From Pseudomonas pergaminensis (GTDB lineage: Bacteria > Pseudomonadota > Gammaproteobacteria > Pseudomonadales > Pseudomonadaceae), in contig NZ_CP078013.2 in assembly GCF_024112395.2 (NCBI RefSeq), positions 5,394,001 through 5,458,000 on the forward strand: 64,000 bases of DNA. Direction: 5' to 3'. Of this stretch, positions 45,056 to 58,505 are shown one piece after another. Each line of letters begins with the position of its first letter. Positions within the stretch are counted from its first letter, which is position 1. Position numbers and translations under genes: made by a program. The notes beneath the pieces were generated by a model that saw only the letters and a list, made by a program, of their open reading frames with translations, was not told the DNA's origin and ran no database searches.

Positions 45056-48000
45056 TTAGTTCACCCACACACGGGCGTTGCGGAACATGCGCATCCAGGC
45101 GCCGTCTTCGTTCCACTCTTCCGGACGCCAAGAGTTCTGCACGGCGCGGAATACACGCTCCGGGTGCGGCATCATGATGGTCACGCGACCGTCGCGGCTG
45201 GTGAGGCCGGTGATCCCGCGCGGCGAACCGTTCGGGTTGGCCGGGTAGGTCTCGGTAACCTTGCCGTGGTTGTCGACAAAACGCAGGGCGACGGTGCCGG
45301 ACAGGTCGGCTTCCAGCAACGCTTCTTCGCTTTCGAACTCGGCATGGCCTTCACCGTGAGCGATGGCGATTGGCATGCGCGAACCGGCCATGCCTTGCAG
45401 GAAGATCGAGTTGGACTCCTGCACCTGCACCATGGCGACACGGGCTTCGAACTGCTCGGAACGGTTACGCACGAAGTGCGGCCAGAACTCGCTGCCCGGG
45501 ATCAGCTCGCTGAGGTTGGACATCATCTGGCAACCGTTGCACACACCCAGGGTGAAGCTGTCGTTGCGCTCGAAGAAGCCCTGGAAGGCGTCGCGGGCAC
45601 GGCTGTTGAACAAGGCCGACTTGGCCCAGCCTTCACCGGCACCCAGCACGTCGCCGTAAGAGAAACCACCGCAGGCCACCAGGCCTTTGAACTCATTGAG
45701 GTCAACGCGACCGGCGAGGATGTCGCTCATGTGCACGTCGATCGCATTGAAGCCTGCGCGGTCGAACGCGGCTGCCATTTCCACCTGGCCGTTGACGCCC
45801 TGCTCACGCAGTACGGCAACCTGTGGGCGAATGCCTTTCTTGATGTAAGGCGCGGCGATGTCCTGGTTGACGTCGAAGCTGAGCTTGGTGCTCAGGCCCG
45901 GGTTGTCTTCTTCCAGGATCACGTCGAACTCCTGCTCGGCGCAGTCGGCGTTATCACGCAGGCGTTGGATCTGGTAGCTGGTCTCGGCCCACTGGCGTTG
46001 CAGCAAGCGGCGCTGACCGGCAAATACAGTGTCGCCGTTGAACGAGATGTTGATCTCGCCGTTGTTGATCGGCTGGCCGATCACGGCCACGCAGTCGTCC
46101 AGGCCAGCGGCGCTGAATTGAGCGAGTACGTCCGGGGTAGCGTCCTGGCGAACCTGGATCACCGCACCCAACTCTTCGTTGAACAGGATGCCGTTGATCT
46201 CGGCAGCATCCTCGGCAACGCTGTCGAGCACGATGTTCAGGCCGCAGTGACCGGCGAAGGCCATCTCGACAACGCTGGTCAGCAAGCCGCCATCGGAACG
46301 GTCGTGGTAAGCCAGCAGGTGGCCGTCGGCGTTCAAGCCCTGGATCACGGCGAAGAAGGCTTTGAGGTCTTCGGCGTCATCGACGTCCGGTGCCTGCTTG
46401 CCGAGCTTGCCATGGGTCTGCGCCAGGATCGAGGCGCCCATGCGGTTCTGGCCACGGCCCAGGTCGATCAGGATCAGGTCGGTGGTGCCCTTGTCCATGC
46501 GCAGTTGCGGGGTCAGGGTCTGGCGAATGTCGGTGACCGGTGCGAAACCGGTGACGATCAGCGACAGCGGCGAGGTGACGCTCTTGTCGGTGCCGTCTTC
46601 GTTCCAACGGGTGGCCATGGACATGGAGTCCTTGCCCACCGGAATGGTGATACCCAGTTCCGGGCACAGCTCCATGCCGACCGCTTTGACGGTGTCGTAC
46701 AGGCGCGCGTCTTCACCTGGGTGGCCGGCAGCGGACATCCAGTTGGCCGACAGTTTGATGTCGGACAATTTACCGATGCGCGAAGCGGCGATGTTGGTGA
46801 GGGTTTCACCAATGGCCATGCGGCCCGACGCGGGAGCGTCCAGCAGGGCCAGCGGCGTACGCTCGCCCATGGCCATGGCTTCACCGGTGTAGACGTCGAA
46901 GCTGGTGGCGGTGACGGCAACGTCAGCCACCGGGACCTGCCACGGGCCGACCATTTGGTCACGGGCCACCAGGCCGGTGATGGTGCGGTCGCCGATGGTG
47001 ATCAGGAAGCTTTTGCTCGCCACGGCCGGGTGGTGCAGCACGCGTTCGATGCTGTCGGCCAGTTCCAGTTGGCTTGGGTCGAAATCATCGCCCAGCTCGG
47101 CTTCACGGACCGCCGAACGGTGCATGCGCGGGGCTTTGCCCAGCAGCACTTCCAGCGGCATGTCCACCGGGCTGTTGCCGAAGTGGCTGTCGGTAACCGT
47201 CAGCTGCGGTTCGGCAGTGGCTTCGCCGACCACGGCAAACGGGCAACGCTCGCGTTCGCAGATGGCCTGGAAGCGCGCGAAGTCTTCAGCGCCGACCGCC
47301 AATACGTAGCGCTCCTGGGATTCGTTGCTCCAGATTTCGTGCGGGGCCATGCCCGGCTCGTCGTTTGGAATGTTGCGCAGTTCGAAACGGCCACCCCGGT
47401 CGCCATCGTTGACCAGTTCCGGGAAGGCGTTGGACAAACCACCGGCGCCGACGTCGTGGATGAAGCTGATCGGGTTCTTGTCACCCAACTGCCAGCAACG
47501 GTCGATGACTTCCTGGCAGCGACGCTCCATCTCTGGGTTTTCGCGCTGTACGGAAGCGAAGTCCAGGTCTGCCGAACTGGTGCCGGTGGCCATGGAGGAA
47601 GCCGCACCGCCGCCCAGTCCGATCAGCATCGCCGGGCCGCCGAGGACGATCAGCTTGGAGCCGACCAGGATCTCGCCTTTCTTTACGTGTTCTTCACGGA
47701 TGTTGCCCATGCCGCCGGCCAACATGATTGGCTTGTGGTAGCCGCGCACTTCATCCCCACGCGGAGTGGTGATGGATTGTTCGAAGGTACGGAAGTAACC
47801 GGTCAGCGCCGGACGCCCGAATTCGTTGTTGAACGCGGCGCCGCCCAGTGGGCCTTCGATCATGATGTCGAGCGCGGTCACGATGCGCTCAGGCTTGCCG
47901 TACGGCACTTCCCACGGTTGTTCGAAGCCTGGGATCTGCAGGTTGGACACGGTGAAACCGGTGAGGCCCGCCTTCGGCTTGGCGCCACGGCCGGTGGCGC

Positions 48001-48952
48001 CTTCGTCGCGGATTTCGCCGCCGGAACCGGTGGCTGCGCCCGGGAACGGGGCAATCGCGGTCGGGTGGTTGTGGGTTTCAACCTTCATCAGGATGTGCAC
48101 CGGCTCCTGCACCGCGCCGTACTGGCGGGTCTCTGGGTCCGGGAAGAAACGGCCGGCGACGGAGCCGACGATCACCGAGGCGTTGTCTTTATAAGCAGAA
48201 AGAACACCTTCGCTGTGCATCACGTAGGTGTTCTTGATCATGCCGAACAGGCTTTTTTCCTGGCTTTCGCCGTCGATGTCCCAACTGGCGTTGAAAATCT
48301 TGTGACGGCAGTGCTCGGAGTTGGCCTGGGCAAACATCATCAGTTCGATGTCGTGCGGGTTGCGCTTCAAGCCGTTGAAGGCGTTGACCAGGTAGTCGAT
48401 CTCGTCTTCGGCCAGGGCCAGGCCCAGTTCGGTGTTGGCCTTCTCGAGGGCGGCGCGGCCACCGCCGAGCACGTCAATCGCGGTCAGCGGCTTGGGCTCT
48501 GCGTGGCTGAACAGGCCGGCAGCCTGTTCCAGTTGGCTGACGATGATCTGGGTCATGCGGTCGTGCAGGCTGCTGGCGATCAGCTCGGCTTCGGCATCGC
48601 TGAACTGGCCGGCGACGTAGAAAGCGATACCACGCTCCAGGCGCTGGATTTTGTCCAGGCCACAGTTGCGGGCGATATCGCTGGCCTTGCTCGACCAGGG
48701 CGAGATGGTGCCGAACCGCGGCAGAACCAGGAACAAGCGGCCGTTAGGCTCTTGAACCGGAACGCTTGGGCCGTACTTCAGAAGGCGTGCCAGCACTTGC
48801 TGTTCGTCGGCGGTCAACACGCCGGTAACGTCGGCGAAGTGAGCAAATTCAGCGTACAAGCCTGTAACAGCTGGAACCTTCTGGCTCAGTTGCTCAAGGA
48901 GTTTGCTGTGGCGAAAGGCAGAAAGGGCAGGAGCGCCGCGCAGGATCAACAT
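45056..48952 (-). CDS. purL: Phosphoribosylformylglycinamidine synthase
   Basis: A 1298-residue enzyme (large, single-chain PurL) that converts FGAR to FGAM using glutamine and ATP. The N-terminal PurS-like region, two halves of the FGAM-synthase core and a C-terminal class I glutamine amidotransferase can be seen; the last has its nucleophile in [18 protein letters not shown]. An ATP-binding stretch is [19 protein letters not shown]. The start [13 protein letters not shown] gives the length of other Pseudomonas PurL proteins; 24 codons of upstream open frame are rejected. It is divergent from mltF. Confidence 0.97.
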   Translation of the reverse strand: MLILRGAPALSAFRHSKLLEQLSQKVPAVTGLYAEFAHFADVTGVLTADEQQVLARLLKYGPSVPVQEPNGRLFLVLPRFGTISPWSSKASDIARNCGLDKIQRLERGIAFYVAGQFSDAEAELIASSLHDRMTQIIVSQLEQAAGLFSHAEPKPLTAIDVLGGGRAALEKANTELGLALAEDEIDYLVNAFNGLKRNPHDIELMMFAQANSEHCRHKIFNASWDIDGESQEKSLFGMIKNTYVMHSEGVLSAYKDNASVIVGSVAGRFFPDPETRQYGAVQEPVHILMKVETHNHPTAIAPFPGAATGSGGEIRDEGATGRGAKPKAGLTGFTVSNLQIPGFEQPWEVPYGKPERIVTALDIMIEGPLGGAAFNNEFGRPALTGYFRTFEQSITTPRGDEVRGYHKPIMLAGGMGNIREEHVKKGEILVGSKLIVLGGPAMLIGLGGGAASSMATGTSSADLDFASVQRENPEMERRCQEVIDRCWQLGDKNPISFIHDVGAGGLSNAFPELVNDGDRGGRFELRNIPNDEPGMAPHEIWSNESQERYVLAVGAEDFARFQAICERERCPFAVVGEATAEPQLTVTDSHFGNSPVDMPLEVLLGKAPRMHRSAVREAELGDDFDPSQLELADSIERVLHHPAVASKSFLITIGDRTITGLVARDQMVGPWQVPVADVAVTATSFDVYTGEAMAMGERTPLALLDAPASGRMAIGETLTNIAASRIGKLSDIKLSANWMSAAGHPGEDARLYDTVKAVGMELCPELGITIPVGKDSMSMATRWNEDGTDKSVTSPLSLIVTGFAPVTDIRQTLTPQLRMDKGTTDLILIDLGRGQNRMGASILAQTHGKLGKQAPDVDDAEDLKAFFAVIQGLNADGHLLAYHDRSDGGLLTSVVEMAFAGHCGLNIVLDSVAEDAAEINGILFNEELGAVIQVRQDATPDVLAQFSAAGLDDCVAVIGQPINNGEINISFNGDTVFAGQRRLLQRQWAETSYQIQRLRDNADCAEQEFDVILEEDNPGLSTKLSFDVNQDIAAPYIKKGIRPQVAVLREQGVNGQVEMAAAFDRAGFNAIDVHMSDILAGRVDLNEFKGLVACGGFSYGDVLGAGEGWAKSALFNSRARDAFQGFFERNDSFTLGVCNGCQMMSNLSELIPGSEFWPHFVRNRSEQFEARVAMVQVQESNSIFLQGMAGSRMPIAIAHGEGHAEFESEEALLEADLSGTVALRFVDNHGKVTETYPANPNGSPRGITGLTSRDGRVTIMMPHPERVFRAVQNSWRPEEWNEDGAWMRMFRNARVWVN

Positions 48953-49002
48953 CTTCGGGACAGCCTCGGGAAGGGGGTGTGCTTTGAGGCCGTGCATTCT
49001 AG

Positions 49003-50700
<1,698 letters not shown>

Positions 50701-50727
50701 GACACACTCCCAAACACCCTAAGACTA

Positions 50728-50820
50728 ATGTGGGAGCGGGCTTGCTCGCGAATGCGGTGAGTCAGTCGCTACACAGTCTGACTGATACACCGCATTCGCG
50801 AGCAAACCCGCTCCCACATT
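50728..50820. repeat. REPIN, type B
   Basis: TGTGGGAGCGGGCTTGCTCG at the left and CGAGCAAACCCGCTCCCACA at the right, about 48 bases between. It lies between convergent mltF and the EIIB-like gene and may act as terminator for both. Confidence 0.85.
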
Positions 50821-50836
50821 TGGATCTTCACTAGGC

Positions 50837-51115
50837 TTAAAGGCCGGTGAGTAGATGCACCACTCCGCCCGTCAGCACCATCACACCTGGCACCCCCGCT
50901 GCCTTTAACGCCGTAGCATCCACCTTCGCCACATCCTGCAACTGCACCCTCACCCGCGTCAGCGCCACACGCTGCTGCGACTTGAGGTTATCCGCCCCAC
51001 CCAACGCGTTCAGCACCTCGGCCGACAACAGGCTTTGCGTCGGCGCGGTGACCGTCTCGGCGATCAAATCCGGCGTCAGGGCTTTCCAGAACGCCCGCTG
51101 CAATTTCTCGAACAT
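50837..51115 (-). CDS. Stand-alone EIIB-like PTS protein lacking the active cysteine
   Basis: A 92-residue protein whose C-terminal 60 residues match the glucose/GlcNAc-type EIIB fold (LNALGGADNLKSQQ, then RVALTRVRVQLQD and GVMVLTGGVVHLLTG). At the cysteine position the motif reads VALTRVRV with Ala51, so it should not accept phosphate there. An N-terminal helix-like extension of about 30 residues has no counterpart in the domain. ATG at 51115 is chosen, with GGAG eight bases upstream; it lies two bases after the stop of the EIIA-HPr-EI gene. Presumably regulatory or structural; function inferred only. Confidence 0.78.
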   Translation of the reverse strand: MFEKLQRAFWKALTPDLIAETVTAPTQSLLSAEVLNALGGADNLKSQQRVALTRVRVQLQDVAKVDATALKAAGVPGVMVLTGGVVHLLTGL

Positions 51116-51117
51116 GC

Positions 51118-53634
51118 TCAAAGCTCCACGACAGGTGAGGTTTCAACAGTGGCCGCGTGATATTGGCGCAGGGCCTCACGCACTTGGGCGGCTTCTTCCA
51201 GGCCCAGTACCTGGCGGGCGATGATCTGGCAGTCGGCCAGGTCCAGCTCGCGCACGGTGGCCTTGATGGTGGGGATCAACGGCACGCTGACCGACAACTC
51301 ATCCACCCCCAAGCCGATCAACACCGGCACGGCCAGCGCTTCGGAGGCCAACGCGCCGCACACGCCCACCCACTTGCCATGGGCATGGGCGGCCTTGACC
51401 GTGGTGGCGATCAGGCGCAGCACCGCCGGGTGGAAGCTGTCGGCCTGGCTGGCCAGGCGCGGGTGGTCGCGGTCCATGGCCAGGGTGTATTGGGTCAGGT
51501 CATTGGTGCCGATGGAGAAGAAGTCCACATGGGGCGCGAACACGTCCGCCATCAGCGCCGCCGAGGGCACCTCAATCATGATGCCCAGCTTCGGCAACTC
51601 GGTGAGCCCCAGCGCCAGCGCTTCCTCTTCAAGAATCTTGCGCGCCAGGTGCAGCTCCGATAGCAGGCTGACCATCGGCAACATGATGTGCAGCCGCGCA
51701 AAACCGGCACTGGCGAGGATCGCGCGGAACTGTTCGCGCAGCAGTTGCGGGCGTTCAAGGCACAGGCGGATGCCGCGCAAGCCGAGGAACGGGTTGGTTT
51801 CGGCGTCCATGGGCACATAGGCCAGCGGCTTGTCGCCACCGACGTCAAGGGTGCGCACCACCAGGTTGCGCCCCAGGCCCAGGGCACGGGCGATCGCGGT
51901 GTAGGTGCCGGCTTGTTCCTCGGGGCTTGGTGCGCGGTTGCGGTCCAGGTAGAGAAACTCCGAACGCAACAGGCCAACCCCTTCGCCGCCGAGGGTCAGG
52001 GCGTGCTCGACTTCCTGCAACGAGGCTACGTTGGCGGTCACTTCGACGTGATGGCCGTCGCGGGTGGTGGCCGGTAGAGACGCCTGCGCCACATCGCGCT
52101 GATGGCGCAGCACCTGGTGTTTGCGGGCGGCCTCCAACTGTTCGATCTCGGCCAGGTTCGGCTCCAGGTGCAACTCGCCTTTGTCGGCGTCGAGCAGCAC
52201 CTGTTTGCCGTTGGCCAGCGCCAGCACCTGGGCGGGCACGCCGCAGATAGCCGGCAGGCCAAGGGCTCGGGCCAGAATCGCGACATGGCTGGTCGCACCG
52301 CCGCCGACCGTGACAAACCCCAGGACTTTGCGGGTATCCAGGCTGGCGGTCTGCGAAGGGGTCAGTTGCTCGGCGATCAGGATCGCGCGCTCCGGCAAAT
52401 CCCAGGCGCTGTCCTGGACCCCCAGTATCAGTTTCAGCACACGCTGGCCGACGTCCGCCAGGTCGGCCGCACGTTCGGCCAGCAGGGCATTGCCTGAACC
52501 CCGGAACAGGTTGGCCGTCGCAACCGTGGCACTGTTCCAGGCAAAGGCGGCGCTCTTGCCCTCATCCAACAGGCTGTGGGCTTGTTCGAGCAAGGTCGGG
52601 TCTTCGAGCAACTCCTGATGCGCGCGGAAAATCTCCGCCTGGGCGCTGCCGGCAGCCGTGTCTTGCAGGGTTTGCAGCGCTGCGGTGGCAGCCACCAGGC
52701 CACGCGCCAGGGCGGCACGTTCAGACGCTTCATCCGTGCCGTGTTCAGGGATGACCCACTCGGGCTCGATCACTTGCACGACCTGGCCAAACGCCGAACC
52801 CGGTGAGGCGCAGACGCCTTTAAGCAACGTCGCCGACAGCACCATCGCGACCGGCTCGGCAACGTTCGTCACTGCCTCGCCACAGCCTTCGGCCAACAAG
52901 GCAACCAACGCCTGGATCGCTGCCTCGGCATCGGCGCCCGCCGCACTCACTTGCAGGGTGTCGCCCTGCACGGTCTGCAACGCCATGATCGCCACCAGCG
53001 ACTTGGCATTGGCGCTCTGGGTTTGCTTGTGCAGGTAGATGCTGGCCTTGAAACCCTTCGCCGCCTGGGCGAATACCGCCGCCGGGCGGGCATGCAGGCC
53101 GTTGGCATTGGGCAAGGTCAGTGGCTTGGAGAACAGTGCCTCGCCCTCCTCCTCATCCATCGCCTCGGCGGTTTCACGGGGGACTAACTGCAACAGCGGC
53201 TGGCCAGCGTCCACAAGACCGCTCGCCAATACGGTAAAGGGTTCGCCGCTGACCACCAGCATCAAGGTCAGCAAACTGCGCGCATGGATAGCCACGTAGT
53301 CGGCATCGAACTCGATCAGCGCCTGTCCGGCCTCCACCCGCTGGCCTTCCTGCACCAACCGGGTGAAGCCCTGGCCCGCCAGGTTCACGGTGTCCAGGCC
53401 GATATGCAGCAGCACCTGGACGCCGTTGTCATCGGTCACGCTGACCGCATGCCCGCTGTCCTGGATATTGCTGATCACCCCGGCCAGCGGCGCGCACAAG
53501 GTCTGCGAGGTCGGGTCGATGCACAGGCCGTCGCCGATCACGCGGCTGGAGAATACCGGGTCGGGGACCTTGTCCAGTGCCAGCAGCACACCGGATAGGG
53601 GCGCCAGCAATTCCAGGGGTTTAGATGGGGTCAT
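51118..53634 (-). CDS. Fused PTS EIIA-HPr-EI for trehalose
   Basis: An 838-residue multiphosphoryl transfer protein parallel to NagF. EIIA (about 8-140) has H77 (VLLHIGLDT), HPr (about 170-260) has H181 (NGLHARPAAVF), and EI (about 270-838) has H450 (GGGATSHVAILARALG) with FFSIGTNDLTQYTLAMDRD in the C-terminal barrel. It would deliver PEP phosphate to TreP. AGGTG precedes the ATG. The acidic linker EAMDEEEGEALF joins EIIA to HPr. Placement between the EIIB-like gene and lamB, in the order of the trehalose genes, gives the likely substrate. Confidence 0.9.
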   Translation of the reverse strand: MTPSKPLELLAPLSGVLLALDKVPDPVFSSRVIGDGLCIDPTSQTLCAPLAGVISNIQDSGHAVSVTDDNGVQVLLHIGLDTVNLAGQGFTRLVQEGQRVEAGQALIEFDADYVAIHARSLLTLMLVVSGEPFTVLASGLVDAGQPLLQLVPRETAEAMDEEEGEALFSKPLTLPNANGLHARPAAVFAQAAKGFKASIYLHKQTQSANAKSLVAIMALQTVQGDTLQVSAAGADAEAAIQALVALLAEGCGEAVTNVAEPVAMVLSATLLKGVCASPGSAFGQVVQVIEPEWVIPEHGTDEASERAALARGLVAATAALQTLQDTAAGSAQAEIFRAHQELLEDPTLLEQAHSLLDEGKSAAFAWNSATVATANLFRGSGNALLAERAADLADVGQRVLKLILGVQDSAWDLPERAILIAEQLTPSQTASLDTRKVLGFVTVGGGATSHVAILARALGLPAICGVPAQVLALANGKQVLLDADKGELHLEPNLAEIEQLEAARKHQVLRHQRDVAQASLPATTRDGHHVEVTANVASLQEVEHALTLGGEGVGLLRSEFLYLDRNRAPSPEEQAGTYTAIARALGLGRNLVVRTLDVGGDKPLAYVPMDAETNPFLGLRGIRLCLERPQLLREQFRAILASAGFARLHIMLPMVSLLSELHLARKILEEEALALGLTELPKLGIMIEVPSAALMADVFAPHVDFFSIGTNDLTQYTLAMDRDHPRLASQADSFHPAVLRLIATTVKAAHAHGKWVGVCGALASEALAVPVLIGLGVDELSVSVPLIPTIKATVRELDLADCQIIARQVLGLEEAAQVREALRQYHAATVETSPVVEL

Positions 53635-53700
53635 GACTTCACCTGCTGTTTTGTTCTGTAAAAATCATTGGGTGATGCAACCCCAAGATGACGACGATCG

Positions 53701-53789
53701 AATGTGGAAGCTGGCTTGCCTGCAATAGCATCGCCTCGGTGTTACTGAAAGACCGAGTCACCCGCATCGCAGGCAAGCCAGCTCCCACG
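53701..53789. repeat. REPIN, type A
   Basis: TGTGGAAGCTGGCTTGCCTGC at the left and GCAGGCAAGCCAGCTCCCAC at the right, 40-45 bases apart; the left core has one change (GGAAG for GGGAG). It separates the porin gene from the PTS gene within the trehalose cluster. Confidence 0.82.
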
Positions 53790-53814
53790 CAAAACGCATT
53801 CACATGAGTTCGCG

Positions 53815-55047
<1,233 letters not shown>

Positions 55048-55090
55048 TTATTTTTATTGTTTTCTTACTTTTTTGCTCGACACGATCCGT

Positions 55091-55174
55091 TGTAGGCGCC
55101 GGTTTGCTGGCGATAGCAGTCCGCAGGGCGATAGCGGTCTTGAGGGCGCTATCGCCGGCAAGCCGGCTCCTACA
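55091..55174. repeat. REP pair, type D
   Basis: TGTAGGCGCCGGTTTGCTGG at the left and CCGGCAAGCCGGCTCCTACA at the right, about 38 bases apart. The outer core is TGTAGG rather than TGTGGG, which sets it apart from the other families in the window. Confidence 0.75.
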
Positions 55175-55187
55175 GGGGCGCGTTGTT

Positions 55188-56834
55188 TCAGTCTTTCAGG
55201 TGCAGGACGAAGGACTCATAGGGGCGCAGTGCGACGGTGGCGGTGCGTTGCGGGCAGTCGGGGTAGTTGCTGATCAGCAGGCGCTGCTCGCTGGCCGAGT
55301 TGATGACGTCGTCCGGCAGCTGGATTTCGCACGGCGTGCCATAGAAGTTGTTCAGCACCAGCAGGCGCTCGCCGTGGCCTTCACGCAGGTACGCCCAGAC
55401 CTGCAAATGGTCTTGCAACAGCTGGCGATAAACGCCTTCCTGGATCAGCGGCTCATGGCGGCGCAACGCGATCAGCGCACGGTAGTGATGCAGCACGGAA
55501 TCCGGGTCGTCCAACTGGCTCTCGACATTGATCTGTGCCGCATTGGCCGGGATCCCGATCCACGGCTCACCCCTGCTGAAACCCGCATTCGCCCCGGCAG
55601 TCCACTGCATCGGCGTGCGGCCGTTGTCGCGGGATTTCTGCATGATCGCGGCCATGCTCGACGCCTCGGACTCACCCGCATCGCGCTTGAGCCGGAAGAT
55701 GTTCAGGGTCTCTACATCGCGGTACTGCTCGATCCTGTCGAAGCCAGGATTGGTCATGCCCAGCTCTTCGCCCTGGTACACAAACGGCGTGCCCTGGAGG
55801 AAGTGCAGCGCGGTCGCCAGCATCTTGGCCGAGACCACCCGATGCTCACCGTCATTGCCGAAGCGCGAGACCACCCGTGGCTGGTCGTGGTTACACCAGA
55901 ACAGCGCGTTCCAGCCGCCACCGGCCTGCATGCCCAGTTGCCAGTCGGAGAAAATCTGCTTGAGCTGCAAGAAGTCGAAGTCGGCCTTCACCCACTTCTG
56001 CAGGTTCGGGTAATCGACCTTCAGGTGATGAAAGTTGAAGGTCATCGACAGCTCTTTCGACTCTGGCCGTGAGTAGCGGATGCAGTGTTCGAGGCTGGTG
56101 GACGACATCTCGCCGACGTTGATCAGGTCATGCCCTTCGAACACTTCGCGGTGCATTTCCTGCAGGTATTCGTGCACGTTCGGGCCATCGGTGTAGAAGC
56201 GCCGACCGTCGCTGGTGTCTTCGGGGAAATCGGCAGGCTTGGAGATCAGGTTGATCACGTCCAGGCGGAAACCGCCCACGCCTTTGTCGCGCCAGAAGCG
56301 CATCAGCTTGAACACCTCGGCACGCACCTTGGGGTTGTCCCAATTCAGGTCGGCCTGGGTGTGGTCGAACAGGTGCAGGAAGTACTGCCCGGTTTGCGCC
56401 TCGTATTCCCAGGCCGAGCCGCCGAACTTGGATTCCCAGTTATTCGGCTGGTCGCGCCAGATGTAGAAGTCGCGGTACGGGTTATCGAGGCTGCTGCGCG
56501 CCTGCTGGAACCACTCGTGTTCGATGGAGGTGTGGTTGACCACGATATCCAGCATCAGCTTGATGCCACGCTTGGCCGCTTCGCTGATCAGCAAGTCGCA
56601 GTCGGCCATGGTCCCGTAGCTGGGGTCGATGGCGTAGTAGTCGCTGATGTCGTAGCCGTTGTCGCGCTGCGGCGAGCGCAGGAACGGCGTAATCCACAGG
56701 CAGTCGACGCCCAGCCATTTGAGGTAGTCGAGTTTGTCCACGATGCCCAGCAGGTCACCGGTGGCGTTACCCGCGTGGCTGTGGAAGCTTTTGGGGTAGA
56801 TCTGGTAGATCACCGAGTGTTGCCAGTCTTGCAT
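55188..56834 (-). CDS. treC: Alpha,alpha-phosphotrehalase (trehalose-6-phosphate hydrolase)
   Basis: A 548-residue glycoside hydrolase family 13 enzyme that cleaves trehalose-6-phosphate into glucose and glucose-6-phosphate. Catalytic landmarks are DIVVNHTSIEHEW, GGFRLDVINLISKP (Asp nucleophile), INVGEMSSTS (Glu acid/base) and FWCNHDQPRVVSRFG (second Asp). The start MQDWQHSVIYQIYPKSF is typical, with AAGGAA upstream. It acts on the product of TreP, the gene immediately upstream in transcription order. Confidence 0.95.
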   Translation of the reverse strand: MQDWQHSVIYQIYPKSFHSHAGNATGDLLGIVDKLDYLKWLGVDCLWITPFLRSPQRDNGYDISDYYAIDPSYGTMADCDLLISEAAKRGIKLMLDIVVNHTSIEHEWFQQARSSLDNPYRDFYIWRDQPNNWESKFGGSAWEYEAQTGQYFLHLFDHTQADLNWDNPKVRAEVFKLMRFWRDKGVGGFRLDVINLISKPADFPEDTSDGRRFYTDGPNVHEYLQEMHREVFEGHDLINVGEMSSTSLEHCIRYSRPESKELSMTFNFHHLKVDYPNLQKWVKADFDFLQLKQIFSDWQLGMQAGGGWNALFWCNHDQPRVVSRFGNDGEHRVVSAKMLATALHFLQGTPFVYQGEELGMTNPGFDRIEQYRDVETLNIFRLKRDAGESEASSMAAIMQKSRDNGRTPMQWTAGANAGFSRGEPWIGIPANAAQINVESQLDDPDSVLHHYRALIALRRHEPLIQEGVYRQLLQDHLQVWAYLREGHGERLLVLNNFYGTPCEIQLPDDVINSASEQRLLISNYPDCPQRTATVALRPYESFVLHLKD

Positions 56835-56872
56835 GGTGGGTTCCTTCAGTTGATTTGTGTACAGGCCTCTCG

Positions 56873-56948
56873 GGCCTCATCGCGGGCAAGCCCGGCTCCC
56901 ACAGGGGAACGCGTTTCAAATGTGGGAGCTGGCTTGCCTGCGATGGCG
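56873..56948. repeat. REPIN, type A (mixed)
   Basis: CGCGGGCAAGCCCGGCTCCCACA at the left and TGTGGGAGCTGGCTTGCCTGCG at the right, only about 18 bases apart, so it is the tightest pair in the window. It lies between treP and treC inside the operon. Confidence 0.8.
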
Positions 56949-56953
56949 TCGGG

Positions 56954-58396
56954 TCAGGCGACCCTGTACCCAGGCCGAACAATCTTGATGCTCAACGCAC
57001 AGGTCAAAACAAACGGCACCACCATCGCGATGACCATGCCAATCACAAACACCGCGATGGATTGCGGCACAATCGAGATAAACCCAGGCAAGCCTCCCAC
57101 GCCGATGGCCGAGGCCTGCACCTTGTTCAGCGCGAGGAAAATGCTGCCCAATCCCGAGCCCACCAAGGCCGCATAGAACGGAAACTTGAAGCGCAAATTC
57201 ACCCCGAACATCGCCGGCTCAGTAATGCCGAAGTAAGCCGAAATCGCCGAGGTCGACGCCATGCTCTTATCCCGCGCGTTGCGGGTCATGTAGAACACCG
57301 CAAGCGCAGCGCTGCCCTGGGCCAGGTTGGACATGACGATCATTGGCCAGATAAAGGTGCCGCCCTGAGTAGAAATAAGCTGCAGGTCCACGGCGAGGAA
57401 CATGTGGTGCATGCCGGTGATCACCAGCGGTGCATACAGCAGGCCGAAAATCGCCCCGCCGACCATGGGAGCCAGGTCAAACAGCGTGACCACGCCTTCG
57501 GTGATCAGGATGCCGAGATGACGGGTCACCGGGCCAATGATCGCCAGGGCCAACACACCCGTGACGACGATGGTGGTGATGGGTACGACGAGCAGTTGAA
57601 TCGCGTTGGGCACCCGCGCCCGCAGCCATTTTTCGATCACGCTCATCACGTAGGCGGCCATCAGGATCGGCAGGATCTGCCCCTGGTAGCCCACCTTCTC
57701 AATCTGGAACCAACCGAAAATATCGAAGTACGGCAGGCTCTGGCCGTCGAGACCGGCGACTGCCTTGCCGTAGTTCCAGGCGTTGAGCAGGTCCGGGTGC
57801 ACCAGCATCAGGCCGAGCACGATGCCGAGGATTTCGCTGCCGCCAAAACGCTTGGCCGCCGACCAGCCCACCAATGCCGGCAGGAACACAAACGAGGTGT
57901 TGGCCATCAGGTTGATCAGGCTCCACAGGCCATCCAGGTTCGGGTAGGCCTCCAGCAGCGTCTTGCCCTCGATGAACATGCCCTTGGCGCCCATCAGGTT
58001 GTTCACGCCCATCAACAGGCCGGCGATGATCAACGCGGGCAGGATCGGCATGAACACATCGGAGAACACCCGCACCAGGCGCTGCATGGCGTTGGTCTTG
58101 TCGGCGCCCTTCTTCTTCACGTCGGCGATGGTGGCAGCGGCGAGGCCGGTCTGCTCGCGCAGGGCGGCATAGACCTTTTCCACTTCGCCGGGGCCGATCA
58201 CCACCTGGAACAGGCCACCGGTGAAGAACGAACCTTTGACCAGATCGACCTGGTTCAGCGCGCTGCCGTTGACCCGGCTCGGGTCCTTGAGCGCCAGGCG
58301 CAGGCGGGTGACGCAATGGGCAGCTTGCTCAAGGTTGTCGCTGCCCCCGAGGTTCTCGAGAATCTCGCGGGCAATCGTCGAATAGTCGTGGCTCAT
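56954..58396 (-). CDS. treP: PTS trehalose permease EIIBC
   Basis: A 480-residue inner-membrane permease. The N-terminal EIIB domain (about 1-85) carries the phosphorylated Cys28 in AAHCVTRLRL. EIIC (about 105-470) has about ten hydrophobic segments and the family motif GITEPAMFGVNLRFKFPF. It imports trehalose as trehalose-6-phosphate. There is no EIIA domain, which is supplied by the fused protein. Twin operators lie just upstream, shared with divergent treR. Confidence 0.94.
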   Translation of the reverse strand: MSHDYSTIAREILENLGGSDNLEQAAHCVTRLRLALKDPSRVNGSALNQVDLVKGSFFTGGLFQVVIGPGEVEKVYAALREQTGLAAATIADVKKKGADKTNAMQRLVRVFSDVFMPILPALIIAGLLMGVNNLMGAKGMFIEGKTLLEAYPNLDGLWSLINLMANTSFVFLPALVGWSAAKRFGGSEILGIVLGLMLVHPDLLNAWNYGKAVAGLDGQSLPYFDIFGWFQIEKVGYQGQILPILMAAYVMSVIEKWLRARVPNAIQLLVVPITTIVVTGVLALAIIGPVTRHLGILITEGVVTLFDLAPMVGGAIFGLLYAPLVITGMHHMFLAVDLQLISTQGGTFIWPMIVMSNLAQGSAALAVFYMTRNARDKSMASTSAISAYFGITEPAMFGVNLRFKFPFYAALVGSGLGSIFLALNKVQASAIGVGGLPGFISIVPQSIAVFVIGMVIAMVVPFVLTCALSIKIVRPGYRVA

Positions 58397-58460
58397 GCTT
58401 GGTTTCCACTTTGATTTTTTTATTTGGGGGCAGTCATTGGCAGCACGCCGAAGTCAAAAG

Positions 58461-58505
58461 TACTCGTCTGTACGAGTTAAAGCAACAACTCGTCTGTACG
58501 AGTTA
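58461..58505. promoter_or_regulatory. Two TreR operators between treP and treR
   Basis: The 16-base core ACTCGTCTGTACGAGT occurs twice (58462-58477 and 58488-58503), with perfect ACTCGT/ACGAGT arms and centres 26 bases apart, so on nearly the same face or half a turn off depending on pitch. It lies between the divergent genes. On the minus strand TTGCTT - 17 - TACTTT could be the treP promoter, with one operator inside it. Binding by TreR is inferred. Confidence 0.78.

Noticed and set aside
58461..58505. Two repeats read as a start of a CRISPR array
   Set aside because: Only two copies, with 10-base spacing and palindromic cores; an operator pair between divergent genes explains them.
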